A DNA stretch of 64,000 nucleotides from NCBI GenBank assembly GCA_016794525.1, contig JAEUJY010000081.1, forward strand, positions 1-64,000. Reading direction: 5' to 3'. The DNA is from Myxococcales bacterium. GTDB lineage: Bacteria; Myxococcota_A; Polyangia; Haliangiales; Haliangiaceae. The notes beneath the pieces were generated by a model. It worked only from the letters and a program-made list of their open reading frames with translations. It was not told the DNA's origin and ran no database searches. The translations under genes were made by a program, and so were the position numbers. Below, one piece after another: positions 31,426 through 40,857 of this stretch; within the stretch, counting starts at the first letter, position 1; each line of letters begins with the position of its first letter.

Positions 31426-31761
31426 TCAGGCGTCGAGCGCCAGCTCCGCCGCGGTCGCGACACGGAACGATAGTTCCGGCACGCGACGACGGTGGATCTC
31501 GGCGGCGACCTCCTCGCGGAGCTCGTCGGCGTAGGCGGCCAGCGCCTCCCGGGCGACGGCGACGGCGACCCCGTCACTCACCTGCAGCGTCACCGCGATC
31601 CGCGCTGCCGTAGGGGCAGGCGCGGCCGCGACGAACGACAGCTCGGCGAGCACGGGATCATCGGCCTCGACCAGGAACCACTGGATGGCGTCGGCGACCT
31701 GACGGCACAGCTGCAGGTCCTTGTGGGCGCGCGGGCGCCCCCGATGCTTCGATTCGGACAT
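31426..31761 (-). CDS. RbfA-like (ribosome-binding factor A family) small protein
   Basis: A 111-residue basic protein. The C-terminal RRRVPELSFRV closely matches the R-x-R-R-V-P-E-L-x-F signature near the end of RbfA. The preceding beta-alpha pattern (PTAARIAVTLQVSDGVAV, ALAAYADELREEVAAEI) fits the KH-like fold in which RbfA binds the 30S subunit during 16S maturation. The N-terminus (MSESKHRGRPRAHKDLQLCRQ) also resembles RbfA starts. It is not next to infB, truB or nusA, where the housekeeping copy usually sits, so it may be a second, specialised copy. A terminator follows it. Confidence 0.65.
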   Translation of the reverse strand: MSESKHRGRPRAHKDLQLCRQVADAIQWFLVEADDPVLAELSFVAAAPAPTAARIAVTLQVSDGVAVAVAREALAAYADELREEVAAEIHRRRVPELSFRVATAAELALDA

Positions 31762-32160
31762 AACCTCGGTCCATGCGCCCAGGGGGCGCGCGTGTGTGGG
31801 CCACGCCCGGCGGGCGCGGCAGACGGTGACGACGGGACGGGCGCGAGCGAGCCGGGGGCTCAGCTCACGCGGACGGTCACAGTAGGGCGTCGGTTCGTCA
31901 TCACGGCACACACCTCCAGCGAGGTCGTCCGCACACTACGCACGAGCCGTCGATCTGTACAGCGAAAAGTCGGAGGCGCGCCGCGCGGGTCTGGCGCAGC
32001 GGGCACGGTTGTCCCCGGACAGTCGACCCCAGCGACGTGCGCCGCGTCGCACCCACCCCGCGTAGCGCCGCGGTTTGCCAGGTCGGCGGCCGATGATCGG
32101 CTGTCGGAGCTGGCACGGATCGTGGTTGAATGGCGATGTTGCTTTCTCTCCGGGGGATCC
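31762..32160. other. 399-base intergenic region between divergent genes
   Basis: No convincing gene. It separates the RbfA-like gene (minus) from the VWA lipoprotein (plus) and should hold both promoters. GCTGGCAC-N5-GTGGTT at about 32108-32126 resembles a stretch before the kinase at 23182 (23152-23170), but its -12 part is not a sigma-54 match. No tRNA or clear hairpin was seen. Confidence 0.4.
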
Positions 32161-34167
32161 ATGAAGTTCCGTAGCGTCCTGGTGTCCGTCCTGTTCATCG
32201 CCGCCGCCTGCGGGGGCAGCGGCGACGACGGCACCAACCCACCGGCCGTCGACGCCGACGGCGACGGCATCTCCGACGCCGACGAGGGCGCCGCCACCAG
32301 CGTCGACACCGACGGCGACGGCACCCCCGACTACCAGGACGCCGACTCCGACGGCGACGGCATCGAGGACTACCGCGAGGGCGGTGACACCGACCCGGCG
32401 ACGGCGCCGGTCGACTCCGACCACGACGGCATGCCCGACTTCCGGGACACCGACTCCGACAACAACGGTCGGCCCGACGGCGTCGACGGCGCCGGCGATG
32501 TCGACAGCGACGGCACGCCCGACTTCGCCGACGGCGACGACGACGGCGACACCATCCCCGACGCCGTCGAGCTGGGCGCCGACCCGCTGAACCCGGTCAA
32601 CACCGACGGCACTGACGGTCCCGACTTCCAGGACACCGACGCCGACAACGACACCATCCTCGATCGCGACGACGGCGTCGTCGACTACGACGGCGACACG
32701 ATCGGCAACTGGCGCGACACCGACTCCGACGGCGACTGCCGCGGCGATCAGATCGAGTCGGGCGGGGTCAGCCCGCCGCGCGACACCGACGGCGACACCC
32801 GCCCCGACTTCAACGACCTCGACAGCGACGACGACGGCCTGCTCGACGGCGCCGAAGACGCCAACTGCAACGGCGTCCGCGACGGCTCGGAGACCGACGC
32901 CGGCAACGGCGACTCCGACGGCGACGGCGTCAGCGACCTGATCGAGGTCGCGGCGTCGACCGACCCCAACAACCCCACCGACAACCCGCAGGCCAACGGC
33001 GACTTCGTCTTCATCGAGCCGTACCAGGCGCCGCAGTCGCCGACCGACGACGACCTCGACTTCTCGAGCCGGCTCAACTCGCTCGACATGTACGTGATCG
33101 TCGATCGCTCGGGCTCGATGTCGGCCGAGATCACGACGGTTCGCAACAACCTGTCGACGGTGGTCCGCAACCTGACCTGCCCGCCGCTGGGCACCGGCGA
33201 TCCCGCCACCTGCATCCCGGACCTGTGGGCCGGCGCTGGCACCGTCGGGTACTCCGGCAGCGGTGCGGCCACCTACAGCAACTTCGCCGACCTGCAGCCC
33301 AACGCGAACTTCGCCGGCCTGCCGATCACCGAGCCGGGCGGCTGCTGCGCCGAGCCGCTGACGTTCTCGGTGTTCGCGGCCGTCACGGGCAATGGCACCG
33401 CGGCCGCCACCGGCTGCGGCCTGTCGGGCGTCAACCCGCGCGCCACCTGCGCCGGCTCGCCGGCGGCCAACGCCGGCTTCGCGACCTTCGGCTTCCCGTG
33501 CTTCCGCCAGGGCGCGCTGCCGGTGATCCTGCTCGCCACCGACGAGCCGCCGCTGTCCCCGGGCGACACCAACAAGTGCCCGGCGTGGTCGACGGTGGTG
33601 CTGCCGCAGATGACCAACCGCAGCGCCAAGCTGGTCGGGATCCTGGGCAGCGGCGTGGCGGGCACGGCGGTCGACACCGATCTGCGGACGATGGCGACCA
33701 ACACCGGCGCGGTCGACGCCGCCGCCGGCAACGCGCCGCTGGTGTTTGACGGCTCCGGCACCAACTCGGCCGCCGCCATCGAGAACGGCATCCGCACGCT
33801 GGCCAACGGCGTGCCGCTCGATCTCGCCGCGCTCGCCTCCGACGACCCGGCCGACAGCGTCGACGCGGTCGCCGCGTTCGTCAACCGCCTCGAGACGCTT
33901 CAGCTGGGCACCCCGCAGTGCGCCAACATGCTCACCGACCGCGACTCGAACGGCGACGGCTTCCGCGACGCTTACGACAACGTCCGCGCCGGCACGCCGG
34001 TGTGCTGGAAGCTGTTCTCGAAGCAGAACGACACCGTGCCGGCCACCGATCAGCCGCAGCTGTTCAAGGCCACCGTCACCGTCACCGGCGACGGCGTGAC
34101 CACGCTCGACACGCGCGACGTCTACTTCCTGGTGCCGCCCGAGCCCCAGGATCCGCCCATCCAGTGA
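32161..34167 (+). CDS. Thrombospondin type 3 repeat and von Willebrand A-domain lipoprotein
   Basis: A 668-residue lipoprotein (lipobox IAAAC, Cys17). Residues about 28-275 are a long series of Asp-rich calcium-binding thrombospondin type 3 repeats (DADGDGISDADEG, DSDGDGIEDYREG, DTDGDGTPDYQDAD). A VWA domain follows, with the MIDAS motif D-x-S-G-S at Asp315, Ser317 and Ser319. The remainder has several Cys pairs, and a last EF-like unit (DRDSNGDGFRDAYD) lies near residue 595. The protein is secreted or surface-bound and probably mediates adhesion or matrix assembly with calcium. It is followed immediately by the palindrome array at 34203. Confidence 0.92.
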   Translation: MKFRSVLVSVLFIAAACGGSGDDGTNPPAVDADGDGISDADEGAATSVDTDGDGTPDYQDADSDGDGIEDYREGGDTDPATAPVDSDHDGMPDFRDTDSDNNGRPDGVDGAGDVDSDGTPDFADGDDDGDTIPDAVELGADPLNPVNTDGTDGPDFQDTDADNDTILDRDDGVVDYDGDTIGNWRDTDSDGDCRGDQIESGGVSPPRDTDGDTRPDFNDLDSDDDGLLDGAEDANCNGVRDGSETDAGNGDSDGDGVSDLIEVAASTDPNNPTDNPQANGDFVFIEPYQAPQSPTDDDLDFSSRLNSLDMYVIVDRSGSMSAEITTVRNNLSTVVRNLTCPPLGTGDPATCIPDLWAGAGTVGYSGSGAATYSNFADLQPNANFAGLPITEPGGCCAEPLTFSVFAAVTGNGTAAATGCGLSGVNPRATCAGSPAANAGFATFGFPCFRQGALPVILLATDEPPLSPGDTNKCPAWSTVVLPQMTNRSAKLVGILGSGVAGTAVDTDLRTMATNTGAVDAAAGNAPLVFDGSGTNSAAAIENGIRTLANGVPLDLAALASDDPADSVDAVAAFVNRLETLQLGTPQCANMLTDRDSNGDGFRDAYDNVRAGTPVCWKLFSKQNDTVPATDQPQLFKATVTVTGDGVTTLDTRDVYFLVPPEPQDPPIQ

Positions 34168-34202
34168 GCCCGCGGGGGCCGCGGGGGTCGCGAGCCCCGT
34201 CG

Positions 34203-34500
34203 CCCACGTGGGACGCGTAGCTGGCCATCTCCCACGTGGGACGCGCCGCCGGCCGTCTCCCACGTGGGACGCGTCGCCGGCCGTCTCCCACGTGGGATGC
34301 GCGGCCGGCCATCTCCCACGTGGGACGCGGCCGGCCATCTCCCACGTGGGACACGTCGCCGGCCATCTCCCACGTGGGATGCGCCGCCGGCCATCTCCCA
34401 ACCGGGATGCGCGGCCGGCCATCTCCCACGTGGGACGCGGCCGGCCATCTCCCACGTGGGACGCGTCGCCGGCCATCTCCCACGTGGGACGCGGCCGGCC
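34203..34500. repeat. Palindrome array 1: 11 copies of (T)CCCACGTGGG(A), mostly 28-base period
   Basis: CCCACGTGGG cores start at 34203, 34231, 34259, 34287, 34315, 34341, 34369, 34397 (degenerate, CCCAACCGGG), 34425, 34451 and 34479. Spacing is 28 bases, or 26 where the spacer lacks two bases. The unit reads GGCCATC-TCCCACGTGGGA-CGCG with a GC-rich spacer that is itself nearly constant, and a truncated unit ends the array. The 12-mer TCCCACGTGGGA is a perfect palindrome. It fills most of the 442-base gap between two plus-strand genes. Open frames through it encode only repetitive PTWDA/HVG strings and are not called genes. Confidence 0.9.
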
Positions 34501-34609
34501 ATCTGGGGCCGCCGCCCTCGACTGCGCATGATCGTTTGCGTTGATCGCGGCCAACCGTGGGCAGTGCCGGATGCAGTTCCGCGCAGTTGCGCGTGGCATC
34601 GTCGTTGCG

Positions 34610-35659
34610 ATGGCCGGTCGCATGCGCCACCTCGCCGCCGCGATCCTCGCCACCCTCGCCGCCTGCGCCACGGACGTCACAGTCGAAGGAGGTGAGCACG
34701 ACGAAGGCGAGGATGTCCTCCTCGCGGATCCCGACGCGCCGGATCACGCCCTCTACGCCGCGGGCACGACCGTGGGTGACGTGGCGCGGACGGCGTGTAG
34801 CACCGCGGCCGCCAAGCCGCTGGCCCAGCAGGTGCTCGCCGAGGTGAACTGCCTGCAGCCCGGGACGCTGACCTCGATCGCCGCCATCCCCGGCGTGAGC
34901 CTCGGTAGCGGCGCCTTGGCCCAGCTCAACGCCGGCGCCGCGCGGGCGCTGCGCAACGCCACCAATGGCGCCGCGATCACGATCTCGTCGGCGACGCGCT
35001 CGACGGTGCAGCAGTACATCCTCTACTACTGGTACCAGCACGGCCGCTGCACCAGCGTGGTCAGCCTGGCCGCGGCGCCAGGCCGCTCCAACCACGAGTC
35101 CGGACTCGCCATCGACGTGCCGGCGTACTCGACGTGGCGGTCACGGCTGACCGCGCAGGGGTACAGCTGGCTCGGATCGAGCGACGTGGTGCACTTCGAC
35201 TACCGCGGCAGCGGCGCGGTCGACCTGCGGCCGCTGGCGGTCAAGGCGTTCCAGCGGCTGTGGAACCGGAACCATCCCAGTGATCGCATCACCGAGGACG
35301 GCGTGTACGGCCCGCAGACTGGCGCCCGCATCGACCGGGCGCCGATCGCAGGCTTCCCGATCGGCCCTGCGTGCGGCAGCGCGGCCACGGCGCTGACCAC
35401 GCTGGCGTCGGCGCCGGGCAACGTCGGCGTGACCGGCGTTGTGTACATCGGCGACGACACCGCCTCGACGGTCGCGGGCGCCACCGTCACCATCGGTGGC
35501 CGCACGACCGTCACCGGCCCCGACGGCAGCTACCAGCTGGCCGACGTGCCGGCCGGCGCCACCACGGTCACCGTCACCGCCCCCGGCTTCGACCCGGTCA
35601 CGCTGCCCCGCGACCTCGCGCCGGGCGTCGACGACTGGAACCCGATCGCCTTGCGCTGA
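34610..35659 (+). CDS. M15-type (VanY-like) peptidase lipoprotein, paralogue with one regulatory-like domain
   Basis: A 349-residue lipoprotein, a shorter paralogue of the gene at 29785-31239. The signal has lipobox LAAC. The same catalytic pattern SNHESGLAIDV and VHFDY is present, then FQRLWNRNHPSDRITEDGV, a peptidoglycan-binding-like segment. Only one carboxypeptidase-regulatory-like domain remains, and there is no Cys-rich tail. ATG 34610 or 34622 (MRHLAAAILATLAAC) are both possible; TGGCAT-CGTCG-TTGCG just before 34610 resembles a sigma-54 promoter and would favour the second. The gene lies between the two inverted palindrome arrays and converges on the acyltransferase. Confidence 0.8.
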   Translation: MAGRMRHLAAAILATLAACATDVTVEGGEHDEGEDVLLADPDAPDHALYAAGTTVGDVARTACSTAAAKPLAQQVLAEVNCLQPGTLTSIAAIPGVSLGSGALAQLNAGAARALRNATNGAAITISSATRSTVQQYILYYWYQHGRCTSVVSLAAAPGRSNHESGLAIDVPAYSTWRSRLTAQGYSWLGSSDVVHFDYRGSGAVDLRPLAVKAFQRLWNRNHPSDRITEDGVYGPQTGARIDRAPIAGFPIGPACGSAATALTTLASAPGNVGVTGVVYIGDDTASTVAGATVTIGGRTTVTGPDGSYQLADVPAGATTVTVTAPGFDPVTLPRDLAPGVDDWNPIALR

Positions 35660-35719
35660 CCGGGTGCGTGGCGGGGCGCCCGCGAGCGCGGGGGAGGGTC
35701 CTGCGAGCGTCAGTTCAGT

Positions 35720-36301
35720 TCAGTTCACGGCCGGCTCGTCCTTGAGGCGGATCGGGCCGAAGTCGGCGGGGACGTGGGCGACCGGCGCCTTCTCGGCGTA
35801 GAAGCGGCGGATGGCGTCCATGTCGGCGCCGACGTCACCGGTGAGTTGGAGCGGGCCGCCCAGGCCGATGCGCTTGCGCCGGTAGTCCATGTAGCCGAGC
35901 AGGAGCGGCACGTCGGCGCCGCGGGCGATGTGATAGAAGCCCGACTTCCAGTACTCGGTGCGGCTGCGCGTGCCCTCGGGCGGGATCACCAGCCACAGCC
36001 GATCGCGGTGGCGCAACTCGGCGACCATGCCGTCGACGACGTTGTTGGCCTTGGAACGGTCGATGCCGACGGCGCCGAGCTTGCGCATGATCGGCCCCAT
36101 CGGGCCGCGCAGCCAGTCATCCTTGATCATGAAGGACATGTCGAGGCCCACCGCGGCGGCGGCGGCCAGCATCAGCACGCCGTCCCAGTTGCTGGTGTGC
36201 GGCACCGCGATCGCGACGCACTTCGCGACGGTGGGCACCGGCCCCTCGAAGTCCCAGCCGGTGGCCCGCAACAGGCGGCGCGCGATCTTCTGCACGTTCA
36301 T
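35720..36301 (-). CDS. PlsC-like 1-acylglycerol-3-phosphate acyltransferase family protein
   Basis: A 193-residue protein of the LPLAT superfamily. The catalytic H-x4-D box is HTSNWD at 35-40, and the second block PPEGTRSR at 107-114 corresponds to the EGTR substrate motif. It is short for PlsC (about 245) and lacks an N-terminal membrane helix, resembling the compact acyltransferases of many bacteria (fold typical of glycerol-phosphate or lipid acyl transfer). The acceptor is unknown. It is transcribed toward the M15-type paralogue and has palindrome array 2 in its upstream region, so the array may overlie its promoter. Confidence 0.85.
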   Translation of the reverse strand: MNVQKIARRLLRATGWDFEGPVPTVAKCVAIAVPHTSNWDGVLMLAAAAAVGLDMSFMIKDDWLRGPMGPIMRKLGAVGIDRSKANNVVDGMVAELRHRDRLWLVIPPEGTRSRTEYWKSGFYHIARGADVPLLLGYMDYRRKRIGLGGPLQLTGDVGADMDAIRRFYAEKAPVAHVPADFGPIRLKDEPAVN

Positions 36302-36435
36302 CGCGCGCAGTGTGCCACCAACCGGCGCGCGCGTCAGCGGGCGTCCTCGAGAGCGGCGCGGTCGCCGTCGCCAACCGCGAGCCGCGGGGCCGCTCGACCG
36401 GCTCGTGCGACTCGCCCCGGCTGATCGCCGCGCCT

Positions 36436-36893
36436 CGCGTCCCACGTGGGAGATCGCCGGCCCCGCCGCGCGTCCCACGTGGGAGATCGCCGCGCCCCGC
36501 CCCGCGTCCCACGTGGGAGGTCGCCAGCCGCGCCGCGCGTCCCACGTGGGAGATCGCCGCGCCCCGCCCCGCGTCCCACGTGGGAGAGCGCCGCGCCCCG
36601 CCCCGCGTCCCACGTGGGAGATCGCCGCGCCCCGCCGCGCGTCCCACGTGGGAGATCGCCGGCCCCGCCCCGCGTCCCACGTGGGAGATCGCCGGCCCCG
36701 CCTCGCGTCCCACGTGGGAGATCGCCGCGCCCCGCCCCGCGTCCCACGTGGGAGGTCGCCAGCCGCGCCGCGCGTCCCACGTGGGAGATCGCCGCGCCGC
36801 GCCGCGCGTCCCACGTGGGAGGTCGCCGCGCCCCGCCTCGCGTCCCACGTGGGAGATCGCCGCGCCGCGCCTCGCGTCCCACGTGGGAGATCG
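36436..36893. repeat. Palindrome array 2: 14 copies of TCCCACGTGGGA, 33-34-base period, inverted relative to array 1
   Basis: CCCACGTGGG cores start at 36441, 36474, 36508, 36541, 36575, 36609, 36643, 36676, 36709, 36743, 36776, 36810, 36844 and 36878. The flanks read CGCG-TCCCACGTGGGA-GATCGCC, the reverse complement of the array 1 flanks, so the two arrays are inverted copies of one element type. Spacers differ (variants of GCCGCGCCCCGCC). It occupies most of the 598-base gap between the acyltransferase start (36301) and the DUF695 lipoprotein stop (36900), both on the minus strand. Confidence 0.9.
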
Positions 36894-36899
36894 TGCCGG

Positions 36900-37472
36900 T
36901 CAGTCAGCGCAGTCGCCGGGCTCGGCGAGGACCGGGGCGACCTGGGCCCATTCCGGATCCTCGGCGACGGTGTACTCGAACGGGCGGGCCTGGCGCAGCG
37001 CCGCCTGCTTCTTGACGGCGGCCTCGGCCTGCGCGCCGTCGGCGGCGTAGTACAGGAGGTCGCGGAAGCCCGGCATCGTCGCGCGCCCGACGTAGTGCAG
37101 ATCGGCCTCCGCGAGGAACGCCGGGGTCAGCCGCTCCTCGAGCGCGTTCAGCACGTCGGCCTCGGGTGGGGTCGGCAGCCCCGCCACGTTGCGGTCGACG
37201 ACCTCGACGTGCAGCTGCACCAGCCAGGGGTAGTCCCGCTGGCCGGCGAAGTTCTCGTAGCCGTGGTTCATCACCAGGGTCACCATGCCGCCGTTGCCGT
37301 CGTCGGCCAGGTGCAGGCACCACCGCTCGGGCGGCGGCGCGGCGCGGCGCGCGATCGTCGGCGCGGCGGTCGTGGGCGCAGCGGGCGGCGCGGTCGCCGC
37401 CGGCGCGGCGGCGCCACCACAGGCGGCGCACGCCGCGGCCAGCACCAGCGCGAGCGTCGTCGTGGTCCGCAC
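36900..37472 (-). CDS. DUF695-like lipoprotein
   Basis: A 190-residue lipoprotein (signal VRTTTTLALVLAAACAAC). After an Ala/Pro/Thr linker, residues about 50-175 resemble a DUF695 domain: WCLHLADDGNGGMVTLVMN, YPWLVQLHVEV, GLPTPPE and LLYYAADG. The domain is widespread with no known function. The GTG at 37472 follows the stop of the pyruvate phosphate dikinase regulatory gene by two bases, so they are probably cotranscribed and coupled. The 3' end lies next to palindrome array 2. Confidence 0.7.
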   Translation of the reverse strand: MRTTTTLALVLAAACAACGGAAAPAATAPPAAPTTAAPTIARRAAPPPERWCLHLADDGNGGMVTLVMNHGYENFAGQRDYPWLVQLHVEVVDRNVAGLPTPPEADVLNALEERLTPAFLAEADLHYVGRATMPGFRDLLYYAADGAQAEAAVKKQAALRQARPFEYTVAEDPEWAQVAPVLAEPGDCAD

Positions 37473-37474
37473 GA

Positions 37475-38299
<825 letters not shown>

Positions 38300-38307
38300 G
38301 CGCGCGT

Positions 38308-39599
<1,292 letters not shown>

Positions 39600-39603
<4 letters not shown>

Positions 39604-39803
39604 GCGTCCTTCGCGGTCGGCGGCGACACGGGCGGCGACGTCGGCGGCGTCGCCGGCTTGCGCCAGCGCAACAGCGCGCCGACGATCGGCGTCGCCATCG
39701 CCAGCGCCGTCGCCCCGAACAGCAGGAACGTCACGTCGACGCCCAGGCTCGACGAGTTGGGGTTCATGCCCCACTTGGTCGCCAGGATGCGGCCGCGCGC
39801 CAT
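39600..39803 (-). CDS. Small single-span membrane protein coupled to the radical SAM enzyme
   Basis: A 67-residue protein. The N-terminal part (MARGRILATKWGMNPNSSS) is short and hydrophilic, one hydrophobic helix follows (LGVDVTFLLFGATALAMATP to about residue 41), then LLRWRKP and a Pro/Thr/Ser tail (ATPPTSPPVSPPTAKDA). ATG at 39803; the stop overlaps the GTG of the radical SAM/SPASM gene (GTGA), which guarantees co-expression. I recognise no family. It could be a membrane anchor for the enzyme or, less likely given the helix, its peptide substrate. Confidence 0.65.
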
Positions 39804-39884
39804 CGCCGCACTATACCCGTGCGCGCGCGCACAACGAAGCGCCCGCCGATGGTCGGCGGCGCGGCGGGCGGCGTACGCTGGGGG

Positions 39885-40355
39885 ATGCTGCGACCCACGA
39901 CCCTGGGGTTGATCCTCGTCGCCGGCGCGGCGACCGGCTGCACCGACGACGGCGAGGCTGGGCTGCCGCTCGTGGCCAGCACCGTCACCGGCACCTACGC
40001 CGGCGATGACTTCGTCGCGGTCAACGGCTTCGTCGTGATGGACCAGGGCCGCTACCTGATCGGCCTCGGCGACGGACCGCTCACGTGCGCGTCGGCCACG
40101 GCGCCGGCGCCGCCCGCCGGCACCAACGCTGGCATCTCGCTGGCCACGCTCGATCCCGGCAGCTACGGCAGCGTCTTCGTGAACCTCTACCGCAACGTCG
40201 GCAGCTTCTCGGGGCACGGCTCCAACAGCGGCACCGTCACGATCACCGCGAGCACCGCGACGTCGGTCACCGCGACCGTCGACTGGAGCGACACCGACAC
40301 CGACGGCAAGATGTACCGGCTGAGCGGCGGCTTCGAGGTCAGCCGCTGCCCGTAG
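39885..40355 (+). CDS. Hypothetical lipoprotein
   Basis: A 156-residue lipoprotein. The ATG at 39885 gives a standard signal (MLRPTTLGLILVAGAATGC). The mature part looks like a single beta-sandwich (TGTYAGDDFVAVNGFVVM, SGTVTITASTATSVTATV) with a Cys near the middle (LTCASA) and one at the C-terminus (SRCP) that may pair. No family is recognised. It is divergent from the small membrane protein, and its 3' end overlaps the convergent acetyltransferase gene by 17 bases. Confidence 0.65.
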   Translation: MLRPTTLGLILVAGAATGCTDDGEAGLPLVASTVTGTYAGDDFVAVNGFVVMDQGRYLIGLGDGPLTCASATAPAPPAGTNAGISLATLDPGSYGSVFVNLYRNVGSFSGHGSNSGTVTITASTATSVTATVDWSDTDTDGKMYRLSGGFEVSRCP

Positions 40356-40857
40356 CCCGCGCCGCCCAGGTCGCGCGGTCGAGGCGATGCACGGCGCAGT
40401 GGTCGGCGCCGAACCAGCGGTGCTCGACCAGCGCGAAGCCCAGCCGCTGGTAGAAGCGGATCGCGTCGACGTTGCTCGCGAGCGGATCGATGACGACCGC
40501 GGCGACGTCGGGGTCGGCGAAGCAGCGGGCCAGCGCCTGCCGCATCATCCGGGTGCCGTGGCCCTGCCCCAGGTACGCCGCCTCGCCGATCCAGATGTCG
40601 ATCGCGCGCAGCCCGGGCCCGCACGGCCCCCAGTACTGCTCGTCGTCGCGCGCCGGATCGATGATCTCGAGGTAGCCGATCGGCACGCCGTCGACCTCGG
40701 CGATCAGCTGCGCCCGCCACGGCACGTCGCGGCCGAGCTCGGTCTCCCACTGCCAGTCGTCGGTCGGGTCCGACGCCACGACGTGCGGCGCCTCGTCCCA
40801 CCGCCGCAGCAGCGCGACGTCGGCCGCGGTCGCCGGGCGCAGCACGACGCCGCTCAC
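40339..40857 (-). CDS. GNAT acetyltransferase, AAC(6')-like
   Basis: A 172-residue GNAT-fold acetyltransferase. The acetyl-CoA loop region YLGQGHGTRMM fits Q/R-x-x-G-x-G/A, and the C-terminal ASNVDAIRFYQRLGF is the usual motif B. The segment RDDEQYWGPCGPGLRAIDIW and the N-terminal LRPATAADVALLRRWDEAP resemble the AAC(6')-Ib/siderophore acetyltransferase branch, so aminoglycosides or another amine could be substrates; resistance is not implied. The GTG at 40857 overlaps the M1 peptidase stop (GTGA). It is the last gene of the 47.8-40.3 kb operon. Confidence 0.85.
   Translation of the reverse strand: MSGVVLRPATAADVALLRRWDEAPHVVASDPTDDWQWETELGRDVPWRAQLIAEVDGVPIGYLEIIDPARDDEQYWGPCGPGLRAIDIWIGEAAYLGQGHGTRMMRQALARCFADPDVAAVVIDPLASNVDAIRFYQRLGFALVEHRWFGADHCAVHRLDRATWAARATGSG

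Noticed and set aside
31762-32160. A tRNA or small RNA in the long intergenic gap
   Set aside because: No T-loop GTTCGAATC-type sequence or cloverleaf, and no clear hairpin with T run.
34208-36882. Open frames through the arrays encoding PTWDA/HVG repeat proteins
   Set aside because: They exist in several frames and both strands because the repeat has no stop; no ribosome binding site, no non-repeat domain and unlikely composition.
34203-36887. CRISPR arrays
   Set aside because: Spacers are nearly constant and only about 16-24 bases, the repeats are short palindromes, and no cas gene is nearby.
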